Shown here: piece by piece, positions 51,439-60,822 of the stretch
How positions within the stretch are numbered: position 1 is the first letter of the stretch
Layout of the letters: every line of letters starts with the position of its first letter
Assembly: GCA_026003615.1 (NCBI GenBank)
Contig: BPHQ01000001.1
Span: 806,001 to 870,000 of the forward strand
Origin: Bellilinea sp.
GTDB taxonomy: Bacteria > Chloroflexota > Anaerolineae > Anaerolineales > Anaerolineaceae
DNA: 64,000 nucleotides
Reading direction: 5' to 3'
Program-made: the position numbers and the translations under genes
Notes under the pieces: model-generated
The model's input: the letters and a program-made list of their open reading frames with translations, nothing else
What the model was told of the DNA's origin: nothing
The model's database searches: none

Positions 51439-52833
51439 TTATGGGTAATCCTTTTCCAGCCAATCCAAGGGTTCTACCTGAACCCCATTTGCCCAAACTT
51501 CCCAGTGAAGGTGAGGACCGGTGGCTCGCCCCGTTCCACCAATTTCTCCAATTAATTGGCCAGTTTCTACAAAATCTCCAACATTTACTTTTGTTGCGTT
51601 CTGATGCCAAAAACCACTATAAACCCCCCAGCCGTGATCAATAATCGTTGAAATACCTCGTACAGTTAATTCTCCAACATAGACTACCCTGCCGGGTGCC
51701 GGGGCATAAATATTAAGATTGTTTGCGCACACACCATAATCCACCCCGGTATGAAAATAGATATAACCGCTATTGTTGTAAGAACGGCGGCTGCCAAACC
51801 ATGAACGTATGCATGGTTCATCTACCGGTACACGAAATTTATCGTTCCAGTAGCGTTGCGGGGTAGCCGATTTTGTAATGGTTCGAATCAATTCATCTTC
51901 GGGTTGGGTGATTTCTGGGTCCAATGTCGAGGGATCCACAGTTAGAGGGACATCCTGGGGGTAATAACCTGGCTCCAGCAAGATGGGCTGTTCGAATTCG
52001 AGTACGGATTGATCATCATCCTGTGCTTTCAGGGATAATGAAGCCAAGCCCGGTTTTGCCATGGCATGAATCCCCTGAATTGCCACATACTGATTTTCCT
52101 CTTCCTGAAAAAAAGACAAGGCAACGTTGTTCAATGAACCCGAAAGAATTAGCGGTCTTGTGGTGTAAACCCTTACGATTTGTGTTTTTCCCTGACGCAA
52201 CGGCAGAGGAGTAATTTCAATATTTTTTATTAACGGGGAGCCGAATAATCCACCATTCTCACCGGGCAAATCACTGAATATCACTTCATGACTCAGGAAG
52301 CGGGCAGTAGTTTCTTTTTGATTGTAGATGAGTAGTTTCCAGGGGTTGGATAAAAATCGAGCGGCAGTTTCAAGGGGTGTCTTTCCCTCGCCAAGGGTGC
52401 TCAATGGTCTTAATTCGGATGGTTGCCCTTGCTCAGGCAAGATCAGGGTTGACCCGACGTAAATTTGCGAAGGACTGGTCAATTGATTCAACCGGATGAT
52501 TACCTCTTCCTCTACTTTGTACTGACGACTGACCGTTCGTAGATTTGCTCCCAAAGGGGCGGCCGTAAGCCTTAATGTCCCCGTAATCCCTTCGTAACCG
52601 GGAATTTTGATTGGGGTGCCTACTGGTATTAAGTCCGGATTGGAAATTTGGTTTGCCGCGATCAAATCTTGAGGGGAGATTCCGAATCGTAAAGCAATTG
52701 TGTTAATCGTATCGCCGGTTTGAACAATATAAACCGGTAACTCCGCCGATGATTGTGCCTCAACCTTTGGAATGGGAACGATGAGGATGGAAAGAATAAC
52801 AAATATTCGAATGAGTTGAAGAGGTTTAATCAT
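51439..52833 (-). CDS. LysM-domain M23 family peptidase
   Basis: YIVQTGDTINTIALRFGISPQDLIAANQI (LysM) ... HTGVDYGVCANN ... GRATGPHLHWEVWANGVQVEPLDWL (M23). Confidence 0.93.
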   Translation of the reverse strand: MIKPLQLIRIFVILSILIVPIPKVEAQSSAELPVYIVQTGDTINTIALRFGISPQDLIAANQISNPDLIPVGTPIKIPGYEGITGTLRLTAAPLGANLRTVSRQYKVEEEVIIRLNQLTSPSQIYVGSTLILPEQGQPSELRPLSTLGEGKTPLETAARFLSNPWKLLIYNQKETTARFLSHEVIFSDLPGENGGLFGSPLIKNIEITPLPLRQGKTQIVRVYTTRPLILSGSLNNVALSFFQEEENQYVAIQGIHAMAKPGLASLSLKAQDDDQSVLEFEQPILLEPGYYPQDVPLTVDPSTLDPEITQPEDELIRTITKSATPQRYWNDKFRVPVDEPCIRSWFGSRRSYNNSGYIYFHTGVDYGVCANNLNIYAPAPGRVVYVGELTVRGISTIIDHGWGVYSGFWHQNATKVNVGDFVETGQLIGEIGGTGRATGPHLHWEVWANGVQVEPLDWLEKDYP

Positions 52834-53197
52834 GCACCAATTTTACCCGATCACCCGGTCGGAAGTCGAGAAGGCGGTTGGGATGAGTTTCCAAAACATA
52901 GCGCGCGGGCTGAGCAGGGGCATAAAAGGGAGCCCATGGACGGGCGAGTTTCGCATCCACAATTTCAAAATTCGAATTAATCCAGATGGCGGCGATGGTA
53001 AAGTGCATGAAAAACATGTGAATGGATGAATTGGTTATCCCATCTCTGAATTCGTCAATTAGGATACCTTCATTTTCCCCCAAAAATTTTTGAAACATCA
53101 AGCCGCGTAACTTTGACCAAAATGAATCACAAATACGGGCTTTGATGGGGGACACCTCGGAGTGATTTAGATTTTGGATCTTAACCCACCTGGTCAT
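52826..53197 (-). CDS. DUF192 family protein
   Basis: SFWSKLRGLMFQKF ... SSIHMFFMHFTIAAIWINSNFEIVDAKLARPWAPFYAPAQPARYVLE. Confidence 0.88.
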   Translation of the reverse strand: MTRWVKIQNLNHSEVSPIKARICDSFWSKLRGLMFQKFLGENEGILIDEFRDGITNSSIHMFFMHFTIAAIWINSNFEIVDAKLARPWAPFYAPAQPARYVLETHPNRLLDFRPGDRVKLVHD

Positions 53198-53208
53198 CGA
53201 AATTAGCG

Positions 53209-53646
53209 TTAACTATTTTTACTTTCTGCTTTTGCAAGCACTTTTTCAATGCTTTCCAGTAATTCTTGAGGTCGAAATGGTTTACTAATATAGTCATCCA
53301 CGTGGGCGATATGTAAACCAAGGACACGGTCAATGGCCTGTGCTTTTGCGGTAATCACAATAACGGGAATGTTTTTCGTTTTCTCATCTGATTTGAGATT
53401 TTGATAGACCTCCCAACCGTCCATATCCGGCATCATCAAATCCAACAAGATTAGATTGGGTGGATCCTGTCGCACCATTTCAAGGCCAATCTTTCCCCCC
53501 TGCGCACCTTGAACTGTGTAGCCGCGTCGGCTCAAGATCATGGAAACAAGGTCAATCATCTCCTGATCGTCTTCAATATAAATGACCGTGCGGTTGAGAC
53601 TTGAATTCATCATTTTTCTGGCTGATCTTCTTGAAATATTCATCAT
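53209..53646 (-). CDS. Stand-alone response-regulator receiver protein
   Basis: TVIYIEDDQEMIDLVSMIL ... NLILLDLMMPDMDGWEVYQNL ... DDYISKPFRPQELLESI. Confidence 0.92.
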   Translation of the reverse strand: MMNISRRSARKMMNSSLNRTVIYIEDDQEMIDLVSMILSRRGYTVQGAQGGKIGLEMVRQDPPNLILLDLMMPDMDGWEVYQNLKSDEKTKNIPVIVITAKAQAIDRVLGLHIAHVDDYISKPFRPQELLESIEKVLAKAESKNS

Positions 53647-53774
53647 GAGCGAATTTATTTTTCCGCCCTTATTTTAGTTTACCACACCCAATCCAGAATT
53701 CCAAATTAAAAAGATTAGAAATTGTACAGAAATGAAATGATCAAAAATCTTATTACGTTTGATCATCTTTTCAC

Positions 53775-53803
53775 TTGCCATAGATGAGATAATTCGCTAT
53801 ACT
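53775..53803 (+). promoter_or_regulatory. sigma70-type promoter for the LuxR-type response regulator
   Basis: TTGCCA - 17 nt - TATACT, short leader with GGAGG. Confidence 0.65.
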
Positions 53804-53820
53804 TTCGCGTGGAGGCAATT

Positions 53821-54474
53821 ATGAGCAAACAACGCATCGTGCTGGTTGATGATCACGAAGTGGTGCGCCTTGGCTTAAAAGCTTTACTGGAACATCATCC
53901 CCAGTTTGAAGTGGTGGGAGAAGCAGGTACCGCCAAAGAGGCTTTAGAAAAAGTGGCTCAACTTCGACCGGATGTTGTCCTGCTGGATATTCGCTTGCCG
54001 GGGGCTTCGGGGATTGAGGCTTGTGAAGAAATTACCCAAAAATATCCGGAGACCAAAGTGATCATGCTGACCTCCTATGCGGAGGATGAGATGCTGTTTT
54101 CTGCGATTCGAGCGGGTGCTTCTGGTTATGTATTAAAACAAATTGGTGGAGAAGATTTGATTCGCGCAATTGAAGCAGTTGGCCGTGGCGAGGCATTATT
54201 AGATCCTGCTGTGACGCAGCGTGTGTTTCAAGAAGTGCGTCGTGCCGTCAAAGAAGAAGAAGCCTCTGCTTTTGCCAATCTAAGCCAGCAAGAAAAGCAC
54301 GTGTTATTGCTGGTTTCCGAAGGAAAAACCAATCGAGAAATTGCAAAAGTGTTGTTTTTGGGAGAAGGTACGGTAAGGAACTATGTAAGCAGTATCCTCT
54401 CAAAATTGGGCGTCAGCAATCGAGCCGAAGCGGCTGCCTATGCTGTGGAACATAACTTGAAGGAGTATTTATAA
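53821..54474 (+). CDS. NarL/LuxR-family response regulator
   Basis: [31 protein letters not shown] ... [51 protein letters not shown]. Confidence 0.95.
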   Translation: MSKQRIVLVDDHEVVRLGLKALLEHHPQFEVVGEAGTAKEALEKVAQLRPDVVLLDIRLPGASGIEACEEITQKYPETKVIMLTSYAEDEMLFSAIRAGASGYVLKQIGGEDLIRAIEAVGRGEALLDPAVTQRVFQEVRRAVKEEEASAFANLSQQEKHVLLLVSEGKTNREIAKVLFLGEGTVRNYVSSILSKLGVSNRAEAAAYAVEHNLKEYL

Positions 54475-55305
54475 CTCTTCCCAAACCTGTTTCATGTACA
54501 GAGCATCTTCTTCTAAAACGGGGCTTTCGCAAAGTATTCTGCCAGAGCAATTCATTTCTCTGAGTGCCAGAAATAAGTCTTTCAAAGAAAAATCGGACTC
54601 ACGCAAAGGTAAATGATTTTTTTCTCCTTTTGCGCTGTACTCAATTCCAGAAAGGTGAATATGAAGTCTTTGAAGGGCAGGGGCCCCAAGGGCATTTTGA
54701 TAATCCTTGAGTACCCCAATCCACTCTTGATAGCTGTTCATTGACCCATCACCTGCCCGAGCATGAAGATGAGCAAAATCCAAACAGGGTTCAACATGTT
54801 CCACCTGCCGACTCATGATTAATGTGTCCTCTAAAGAACCTAACATGGCAGGTTTTCCCATCGTTTCTGGGCGTAATATTACGAAAATATTTTTTGCTTT
54901 AAGCTCCTCTACGCAACCGGAAAGACGTTCAATTGCCTTTTCACGAACCACCTGAGCGGGCTGATTGAAATAAGAACCGGGGTGAAATACGATATCCGTT
55001 GCACCAGCTAAAAAACCATAATATGCCGCATCCATCAATCTTTGGCGTGATTTCGGCCATTCCTCGTCGTCTGCGTTCAAATTGATGTAATAGGGAGCAT
55101 GAACGCTGATGGCGATATCAAGTTGGGCGGCCGTATCTCGAATTTGACGGCAGGTATCCTCAGAAACTCGTACCGATTGCACCCAACCCAATTCAAGAGC
55201 AGACAGCCCTAATGAACAAGTCTGTTGAACGGCTCCAATGCTGCCCCCCGGCTTTTTGGGAGTTGAAAGAGGAGAACCTACTGTACCAAAGCGAAATTGT
55301 GACAT
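54469..55305 (-). CDS. Xylose-isomerase-like TIM barrel / endonuclease IV-like protein
   Basis: [38 protein letters not shown] ... [28 protein letters not shown]. Confidence 0.85.
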   Translation of the reverse strand: MSQFRFGTVGSPLSTPKKPGGSIGAVQQTCSLGLSALELGWVQSVRVSEDTCRQIRDTAAQLDIAISVHAPYYINLNADDEEWPKSRQRLMDAAYYGFLAGATDIVFHPGSYFNQPAQVVREKAIERLSGCVEELKAKNIFVILRPETMGKPAMLGSLEDTLIMSRQVEHVEPCLDFAHLHARAGDGSMNSYQEWIGVLKDYQNALGAPALQRLHIHLSGIEYSAKGEKNHLPLRESDFSLKDLFLALREMNCSGRILCESPVLEEDALYMKQVWEEL

Positions 55306-55323
55306 TGCATCTCCTGCTCAAAT

Positions 55324-55719
55324 TTATGGATTCGGGATGATTTTGGATAGCCACCGAAGGAAATGTGGCAGGAATACAATAAAGCCTAACAACATGGCTA
55401 CACAAGAAGCCATTAAAACTGCTGCTGCTCCAGTGTCTTTGGCGACCTTAGCAAGTGGATGATACTGAGGGGTAACGAGATCAACAAGGGCTTCAAGCGC
55501 GGTGTTGATAATCTCGGTAATCCAAACCAGGCCAATAGCGATAATGAGAATAGCCCATTCCAAAGTGTCCAGCCTGAAGAGGAGTGCTGAAATTATGACG
55601 AGGATGGTTGCAACCAAATGGAGGCGGGCATTCAATTGGGTGAGCAGCACATGTTTCAGGCCTTGAAAAGCGTGTCCGAAGGCGGGCCGCCTTCCAGCGA
55701 TAAAGCGTAACATGGTCAT
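55324..55719 (-). CDS. dgkA: Diacylglycerol kinase/undecaprenol kinase family
   Basis: FGHAFQGLKHVLLTQLNARLHLVATI ... WITEIINTALEALVDLVTPQYHPLAKVAKDTGAAAVLMAS. Confidence 0.92.
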   Translation of the reverse strand: MTMLRFIAGRRPAFGHAFQGLKHVLLTQLNARLHLVATILVIISALLFRLDTLEWAILIIAIGLVWITEIINTALEALVDLVTPQYHPLAKVAKDTGAAAVLMASCVAMLLGFIVFLPHFLRWLSKIIPNP

Positions 55720-56174
55720 TCGGGAAGTTGGTTGATGTGAATTCCGAGATTGGTGAGAATTTCGGCTTGTTTTTTCCACATGACAGCCTTTCGTTCCTCG
55801 TTGTCATGATCATAACCCAGTAGATGTAAAATGCCGTGTACAATCAACAGGCTGATTTCATTTTCAAGAGGATGGCTTGCGACTCTGGCTTGTTCTTTTG
55901 CCCGGGGAATAGAAATGATTACATCCCCAATATAAGTCATTTGCTCATCAGGATCAAATTCCTCCGCAGGGAAGGATAAGACATCGGTGGGAGCATCAAT
56001 TCCAAGGTGCAGAGAATTGAGTTCGCGGAGAGTCTCATCCCCAGCCAGGACGATGGTGGTCTCTACTTCTTTTTTAACCTGGGTTTGGTCCAATACCGCC
56101 CGGCTGACTTTGGCGACCAGCTCTTCAGGAACTTCGTTCTCATAAGGAGACTCAAATTGGATGTTAATTATCAT
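55716..56174 (-). CDS. ybeY: Endoribonuclease YbeY (rRNA maturation)
   Basis: LRELNSLHLGIDAPTDVLSFPAEE ... EISLLIVHGILHLLGYDHDNEE. Confidence 0.96.
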   Translation of the reverse strand: MIINIQFESPYENEVPEELVAKVSRAVLDQTQVKKEVETTIVLAGDETLRELNSLHLGIDAPTDVLSFPAEEFDPDEQMTYIGDVIISIPRAKEQARVASHPLENEISLLIVHGILHLLGYDHDNEERKAVMWKKQAEILTNLGIHINQLPE

Positions 56175-58338
56175 CTTTATTCTTGAGAGGTTCGGTTGGT
56201 TGATTGAGGGGGGTGGGGACAGGCAAGGAGTGTTTTTCGGTTGAATCTGTTGTTTGGGGTGGTTTAATTTCTGGATATTTGATCCGGGGATGATAGGTAT
56301 TTCGCAGGGTTTTCACGAACGACTCGGTGATCATACTCAGATCACGGAGGGTAAGATTGGTATTATCCAGCTGGCCTTCTTTTTGGCAGTATTCGATCAC
56401 GCTACGGATGATTTTTCGAAGCTCTTCGTCATCTTTGGGCAATTCAGCCCGGGCGCGGGCTTCTACTCCATCGGCAAGCATGAGAATGGCCGTTTCTTTG
56501 GATTGAGGAGGAGGACCGGGGTAACGAAATTTATTAATGTCTACTTTGGAAGGGTCTCCTCCTGCTGCTTTGAGTGCCTGAGAATATTGATAGCGGGTAA
56601 TCAATGTGCCATGATGTTCAAGAATGAAATCTTGAATTCGGCGAGGGAGGCGGTATTTTTGGGCTAAGGCAACGCCATCCGTAATATGGCGGATAATAAT
56701 TTGTGCGGCTTCTTCAGGGTCCAGATCGTCATGCGAGTCTATCTTGTTCCCGATCTGGTTTTCGATGAAGAAGGAAGGGTTCAATGATTTTCCGATGTCG
56801 TGATAAATTGCTCCGGCGCGGGTGAGGAGTGCGTCAGCCCCAATGGCTTCGGCTGCCTGCTCTGCTAAATTGGATACCTGGAGGGAGTGCTGGTATGAGC
56901 CCGGCATCGTCCGTAAAACATGTTGTAATAATGGATGATCTGGTCGTAAAAGATCCATCAATTGAAGGGCTGTGGTGATACCTAATAATTGGGCAAATAG
57001 AAACTGGAAGAGGAGAGTCAGACTGGCGGATGCCAAACCATTCAAGAAAGCTGCTCCACTGAGTGTGGCGATGCCCAATAAATCAGTTATCGTGTCTGGC
57101 AACCGATACGCCAGAATTATGGCTGTACCAGTCAAGCCAATGGCAATACCAGCCCAAAAATAATTGGCAATGCGACGCCCGCGCCCCATCACCAGCACAC
57201 CAACCATGCTGGTCATTATGTAATACAGCGTAAGATCGAGACTGTTGGGTAAACCATAAGCAGCCAGAATTGAAAGAATCATCGGAAAAATTAAACCTGC
57301 TTCCAGACTGAATAGACTTGCCAGTGATAGGGCAAAAGCAGGAATGGGGTAAATATATGGCAAAACAGTGCGGTTGGGGATGACAATTTTGGCACCGTAC
57401 AAAAATATTAAAAAGGTTATTGAAAGGAGCAACAGTCCTTTCAGGTTTTCTACCAAAGGCATCTTTCGGCGATTAAAGTAGAGACCGGTGAAAACCGTTA
57501 TAAGGCCAACTAGAGAAAAAGCCGCAAGCAAATTTTCCTGTTGACTTTGCGGTTGGATGAGGTTGTATGCGGCCAATGCCTCCCACGCCAGGGGTGTGAT
57601 GATTTGTCCACGGCGGATGATCGTTTCTCCGGCAAGATAAGTTTTGACGACTGGTTCAACCTTGCGCGCTTCCTCTTCTCTTGCCCGTTCGGTCAATTCC
57701 TGACTGTAAAGGCTGTTGGGTACTACAAAAGGAGTTACCAGCTCAGCAACAATTTTGGCCTGATCTTCTGGCAGGGAGAAACTGATTAAAGTCGGTACAC
57801 TGCGACGCGCATCTTCTAGCTGGTCTTCACGAATTGTTCGCCGCATTACCTGTTCCAAAACCGATAAAGATTCTTGTTGGATGGTTTGCCAACGGGAGTC
57901 ACTCAGTTCTAAAATGGCTTCGGCTGTTTCGGGCGGAATTTGGATGTCTTGAATAGCAGAAAGGTCGGATAATTTTTGTTCGGGTGAAGCAAATGTATCA
58001 AAACGGATGTTTGTGATGAAGTTGAGTGTAAGCCGTAATTTTTCAATTTGCCGTCTGGCAATGGCAGGATCCGCAGGCAGGTAAACGGGTGCAACCCGAT
58101 TACGAGCATCCTGACGGGCTTGGTCGGTTAATATTTCGCTGATGTAGGAAAGATCATAAGGGGCCTGAATATCCTGAGAGGCGACATCGCCAATTTGTAA
58201 AGGTGCCAGGGGTTGGCGGATTGCAATTGGCAATACCATTGCTCCCCAGGACAAAATGCTGGTGAGAATCAGTAAAATTAACCGAAAAAGATTTCGATTG
58301 ATCCGCCTCGCAAATATCCATCCTTGATGATTATTCAT
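56164..58338 (-). CDS. 7TM-HD family metal-dependent phosphohydrolase (PgpH-like)
   Basis: N-terminal extracellular region, multi-TM, HD domain GSYQHSLQVSNLAEQAAEAIGADALLTRAGAIYHDIGKSLNPSFFIENQ. Confidence 0.93.
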   Translation of the reverse strand: MNNHQGWIFARRINRNLFRLILLILTSILSWGAMVLPIAIRQPLAPLQIGDVASQDIQAPYDLSYISEILTDQARQDARNRVAPVYLPADPAIARRQIEKLRLTLNFITNIRFDTFASPEQKLSDLSAIQDIQIPPETAEAILELSDSRWQTIQQESLSVLEQVMRRTIREDQLEDARRSVPTLISFSLPEDQAKIVAELVTPFVVPNSLYSQELTERAREEEARKVEPVVKTYLAGETIIRRGQIITPLAWEALAAYNLIQPQSQQENLLAAFSLVGLITVFTGLYFNRRKMPLVENLKGLLLLSITFLIFLYGAKIVIPNRTVLPYIYPIPAFALSLASLFSLEAGLIFPMILSILAAYGLPNSLDLTLYYIMTSMVGVLVMGRGRRIANYFWAGIAIGLTGTAIILAYRLPDTITDLLGIATLSGAAFLNGLASASLTLLFQFLFAQLLGITTALQLMDLLRPDHPLLQHVLRTMPGSYQHSLQVSNLAEQAAEAIGADALLTRAGAIYHDIGKSLNPSFFIENQIGNKIDSHDDLDPEEAAQIIIRHITDGVALAQKYRLPRRIQDFILEHHGTLITRYQYSQALKAAGGDPSKVDINKFRYPGPPPQSKETAILMLADGVEARARAELPKDDEELRKIIRSVIEYCQKEGQLDNTNLTLRDLSMITESFVKTLRNTYHPRIKYPEIKPPQTTDSTEKHSLPVPTPLNQPTEPLKNKDDN

Positions 58339-58344
58339 CGCCTG

Positions 58345-58791
58345 TTATTGGGATAAAAATTCCCTCACCAGTCTGCTTACCTGATCCCCGGATGCGCGTC
58401 CTTGCACTTTTGGCATGAGGAATTTCATTACCTTGCCTGTATCACCAGGGCTTTTTGCCTGAGTTTCTTCGATTGCGACTTTGATTAATTGTCTCAATTC
58501 CGATTCGTCGAGCGGTTTGGGTAAAAATTCCTCAAGTATCTTAATTTCGGCCAACGTCATTTCCTTCAAATCTTCACGGTTAGCCTGTTCTGCGCCTTCC
58601 AGTGCCTCTTTGCGAATCTTTACTTCTTTGTGAATGATTCCCATAATCCCTGAATCATCCAGAGCAGAGCCTTTCTCAATTTCTGCATTTTTGATAGAGG
58701 CAATGATCAAACGTAACGTTCGTTTACGAGTTTCATCGCCAGATCGCATGGCATCTTTCAGGGAATTCTCAATGTGTTTCTTAAGTTCCAT
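58345..58791 (-). CDS. yqeY: GatB/YqeY domain protein
   Basis: LKDAMRSGDETRKRTLRLIIASIKNAEIEKG ... SPGDTGKVMKFLMPKVQGRASGDQVSRLV. Confidence 0.94.
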   Translation of the reverse strand: MELKKHIENSLKDAMRSGDETRKRTLRLIIASIKNAEIEKGSALDDSGIMGIIHKEVKIRKEALEGAEQANREDLKEMTLAEIKILEEFLPKPLDESELRQLIKVAIEETQAKSPGDTGKVMKFLMPKVQGRASGDQVSRLVREFLSQ

Positions 58792-58803
58792 TTTTCCCTC
58801 AAT

Positions 58804-59385
58804 TCATGGTGCATTGGAAACCGTTATGTAGGGTTTGATTTTTTCAAACAAGGAAGGTCCAATGCCGGGTACATTCTTGATTTCTTCAATTGTAACAAAT
58901 CTGCCAATTTTTTGGCGGTATGCGATGATTTCACTGGCTTTGGTTGGTCCAATACCCGGGATATCTTCCAATTGTTGTTGGGTAGCTAAATTGAGGTCAA
59001 TGATGCTTGGTGAGTTTTCATTTTCGTAAGTTGGTATCCAGAGGGGATCCACACTGTTGAAAGGCAAAACTTCCCCTTTGATTGGCACATACAATTTTTG
59101 CCCATCGCTCAAACGAGCTGCCAGGTTGAGCTGATTTTCATCGGCTTCCCCGGTAAGTCCTCCAGCGGCGAGGAGAGCATCCTCTACTCGACTGCCTATC
59201 GGAAGGCGATAGACCCCCGGTTGTATTACCTGTCCGGTTACATGAACAACAATATTGGATGGAGTTGAGGTGGGCAAAATCATGATCGGTGTATTTAGTG
59301 ATGGTGCAGAGACTAGTAAAATCAATCCAGCGGCCAGTAGTCCGATTAGAATCCCAAAAACTATCGTGTAGAGTGTTTTTCCCAT
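58804..59385 (-). CDS. ComEA-like SLBB + helix-hairpin-helix protein
   Basis: VHVTGQVIQPGVYRLPIGSRVEDALLAAGG ... IDLNLATQQQLEDIPGIGPTKASEIIAYRQKIGRFVTIEEIKNVPGIG. Confidence 0.93.
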   Translation of the reverse strand: MGKTLYTIVFGILIGLLAAGLILLVSAPSLNTPIMILPTSTPSNIVVHVTGQVIQPGVYRLPIGSRVEDALLAAGGLTGEADENQLNLAARLSDGQKLYVPIKGEVLPFNSVDPLWIPTYENENSPSIIDLNLATQQQLEDIPGIGPTKASEIIAYRQKIGRFVTIEEIKNVPGIGPSLFEKIKPYITVSNAP

Positions 59386-59492
59386 AAGGTTGCTGCCAAA
59401 CCTGAATTCTTGAATATCAGTATAATGAGGTTCGACATGGGGTCAAGTAGTTTTTGGTTGGTTTCCGCAATTTTTATAATAGGGAGAAAATA

Positions 59493-59912
59493 ATGAAAAT
59501 TTATGCAAAGGAAATTGAAATTGATACTCGTGGAAACACAGACATCATTGATATTACTGGCAAGGTGGAAGAAATTGTCAGAGAAACCCAAGTGCTTTCG
59601 GGAATTTGTGTGCTTTTTACACCCTCCAGCACCAGTGGTTTAACGACCATTGAGTATGAACCGGGTTGTTTGCAGGATTTGAAGAGGGTTTTTGAAAGAA
59701 TTGTTCCCTCTGAAGAAAGTTATGCTCATAATTATAGATGGGGTGATGGAAATGGTCACAGTCATATCCGGGCAGCGTTGCTCGGAGCGTCTGTGACCAT
59801 TCCCATCCGCAATCATCAATTGATGCTTGGGACGTGGCAACAAATCATTCTGGTGGATTTTGATATTCGCCCGCGCCGAAGACGACTAATGATTCAGGTT
59901 TTGGGAGAATAA
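59493..59912 (+). CDS. YjbQ family (secondary thiamine-phosphate synthase-like) protein
   Basis: ITGKVEEIVRETQVLSGICVLFTPSSTSGLTTIEYEPG ... NGHSHIRAALLGASVTIPIRNHQLMLGTWQQIILVDFD. Confidence 0.94.
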   Translation: MKIYAKEIEIDTRGNTDIIDITGKVEEIVRETQVLSGICVLFTPSSTSGLTTIEYEPGCLQDLKRVFERIVPSEESYAHNYRWGDGNGHSHIRAALLGASVTIPIRNHQLMLGTWQQIILVDFDIRPRRRRLMIQVLGE

Positions 59913-60804
59913 TCTTTTCTTTCAATTTCATTTCCAATTCAAGCATTGCATTGAATGAGGCAATACTGACTTCCAGCATCGCTTCATCTGGTTCGCGGGT
60001 GGTCAGCGATTGGAGTGCCAGATTTGGGCGAATCATCCATCGAATTAGCGGGTGATCCAGATGATTTGCAGTAAAACGAATATATTCATATGCCAGCATT
60101 GCCAAGACAGGAATAAGCAGCACTCTTGAAAGCAAGAGTATTCCAAAGGGTTGATTCCCCACCACTGAAAAAATGAACACAGAAAGTACCATCAAAGTTA
60201 AAAGAAATGAGGTTCCGCAGCGTGGGTGTTCAAGTGGGAATTTTTTGACCGTTTCGGGTCTTAAATCGGCTCCAGATTCAAAGGCGTTGATGGTTTTATG
60301 CTCCGCGCCGTGATAGGCAAAAACCCGCTGGATGTCCGGAATTCGACCGATTGCCCAAATATAAACAATGACACCACCAAGCCGTAAGATTCCTTCAATC
60401 AAGTTCATCGCAAGAGAAGAAATACCGGTCAGATTTTGTATTGCCTTGCCAATTGCAGCAGGAGTAAGGAAAAACAGACCAATCGCAATTGCTAGAGAGA
60501 CGGCAAGGGTCAGATATAAAGAAGCACCTTCGATTTTCTCCTCTTCATCGCCTTGTAAGTTTGCTGACCGTGTCAGGTAACGCGTCCCTAATCCTAAAGC
60601 ATCCCAGAGAAGAATCAATCCACGGAGAAACGGTATTTTGCTTAAAGAAGATTGATAAATTCCCTTTAACTCTTCGGTTTCGATGATGATTTGACCATCG
60701 GGAGAACGCATTGCTGCGGCTAAAGCGTACTTACCGCGCATGAGAACCCCTTCAATTAAAGCCTGTCCTCCATAAGAGGGTAATTTTAGTTTTTCAGTGC
60801 TCAT
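59845..60804 (-). CDS. DUF1385 family membrane protein
   Basis: YGGQALIEGVLMRGKYALAAAMRSPDG ... YHGAEHKTINAFE ... HPRCGTSFLLTLMVLSVFIFS. Confidence 0.93.
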   Translation of the reverse strand: MSTEKLKLPSYGGQALIEGVLMRGKYALAAAMRSPDGQIIIETEELKGIYQSSLSKIPFLRGLILLWDALGLGTRYLTRSANLQGDEEEKIEGASLYLTLAVSLAIAIGLFFLTPAAIGKAIQNLTGISSLAMNLIEGILRLGGVIVYIWAIGRIPDIQRVFAYHGAEHKTINAFESGADLRPETVKKFPLEHPRCGTSFLLTLMVLSVFIFSVVGNQPFGILLLSRVLLIPVLAMLAYEYIRFTANHLDHPLIRWMIRPNLALQSLTTREPDEAMLEVSIASFNAMLELEMKLKEKIILPKPESLVVFGAGEYQNPPE

Positions 60805-60822
60805 GCCTTATCCGAAGGGTGG

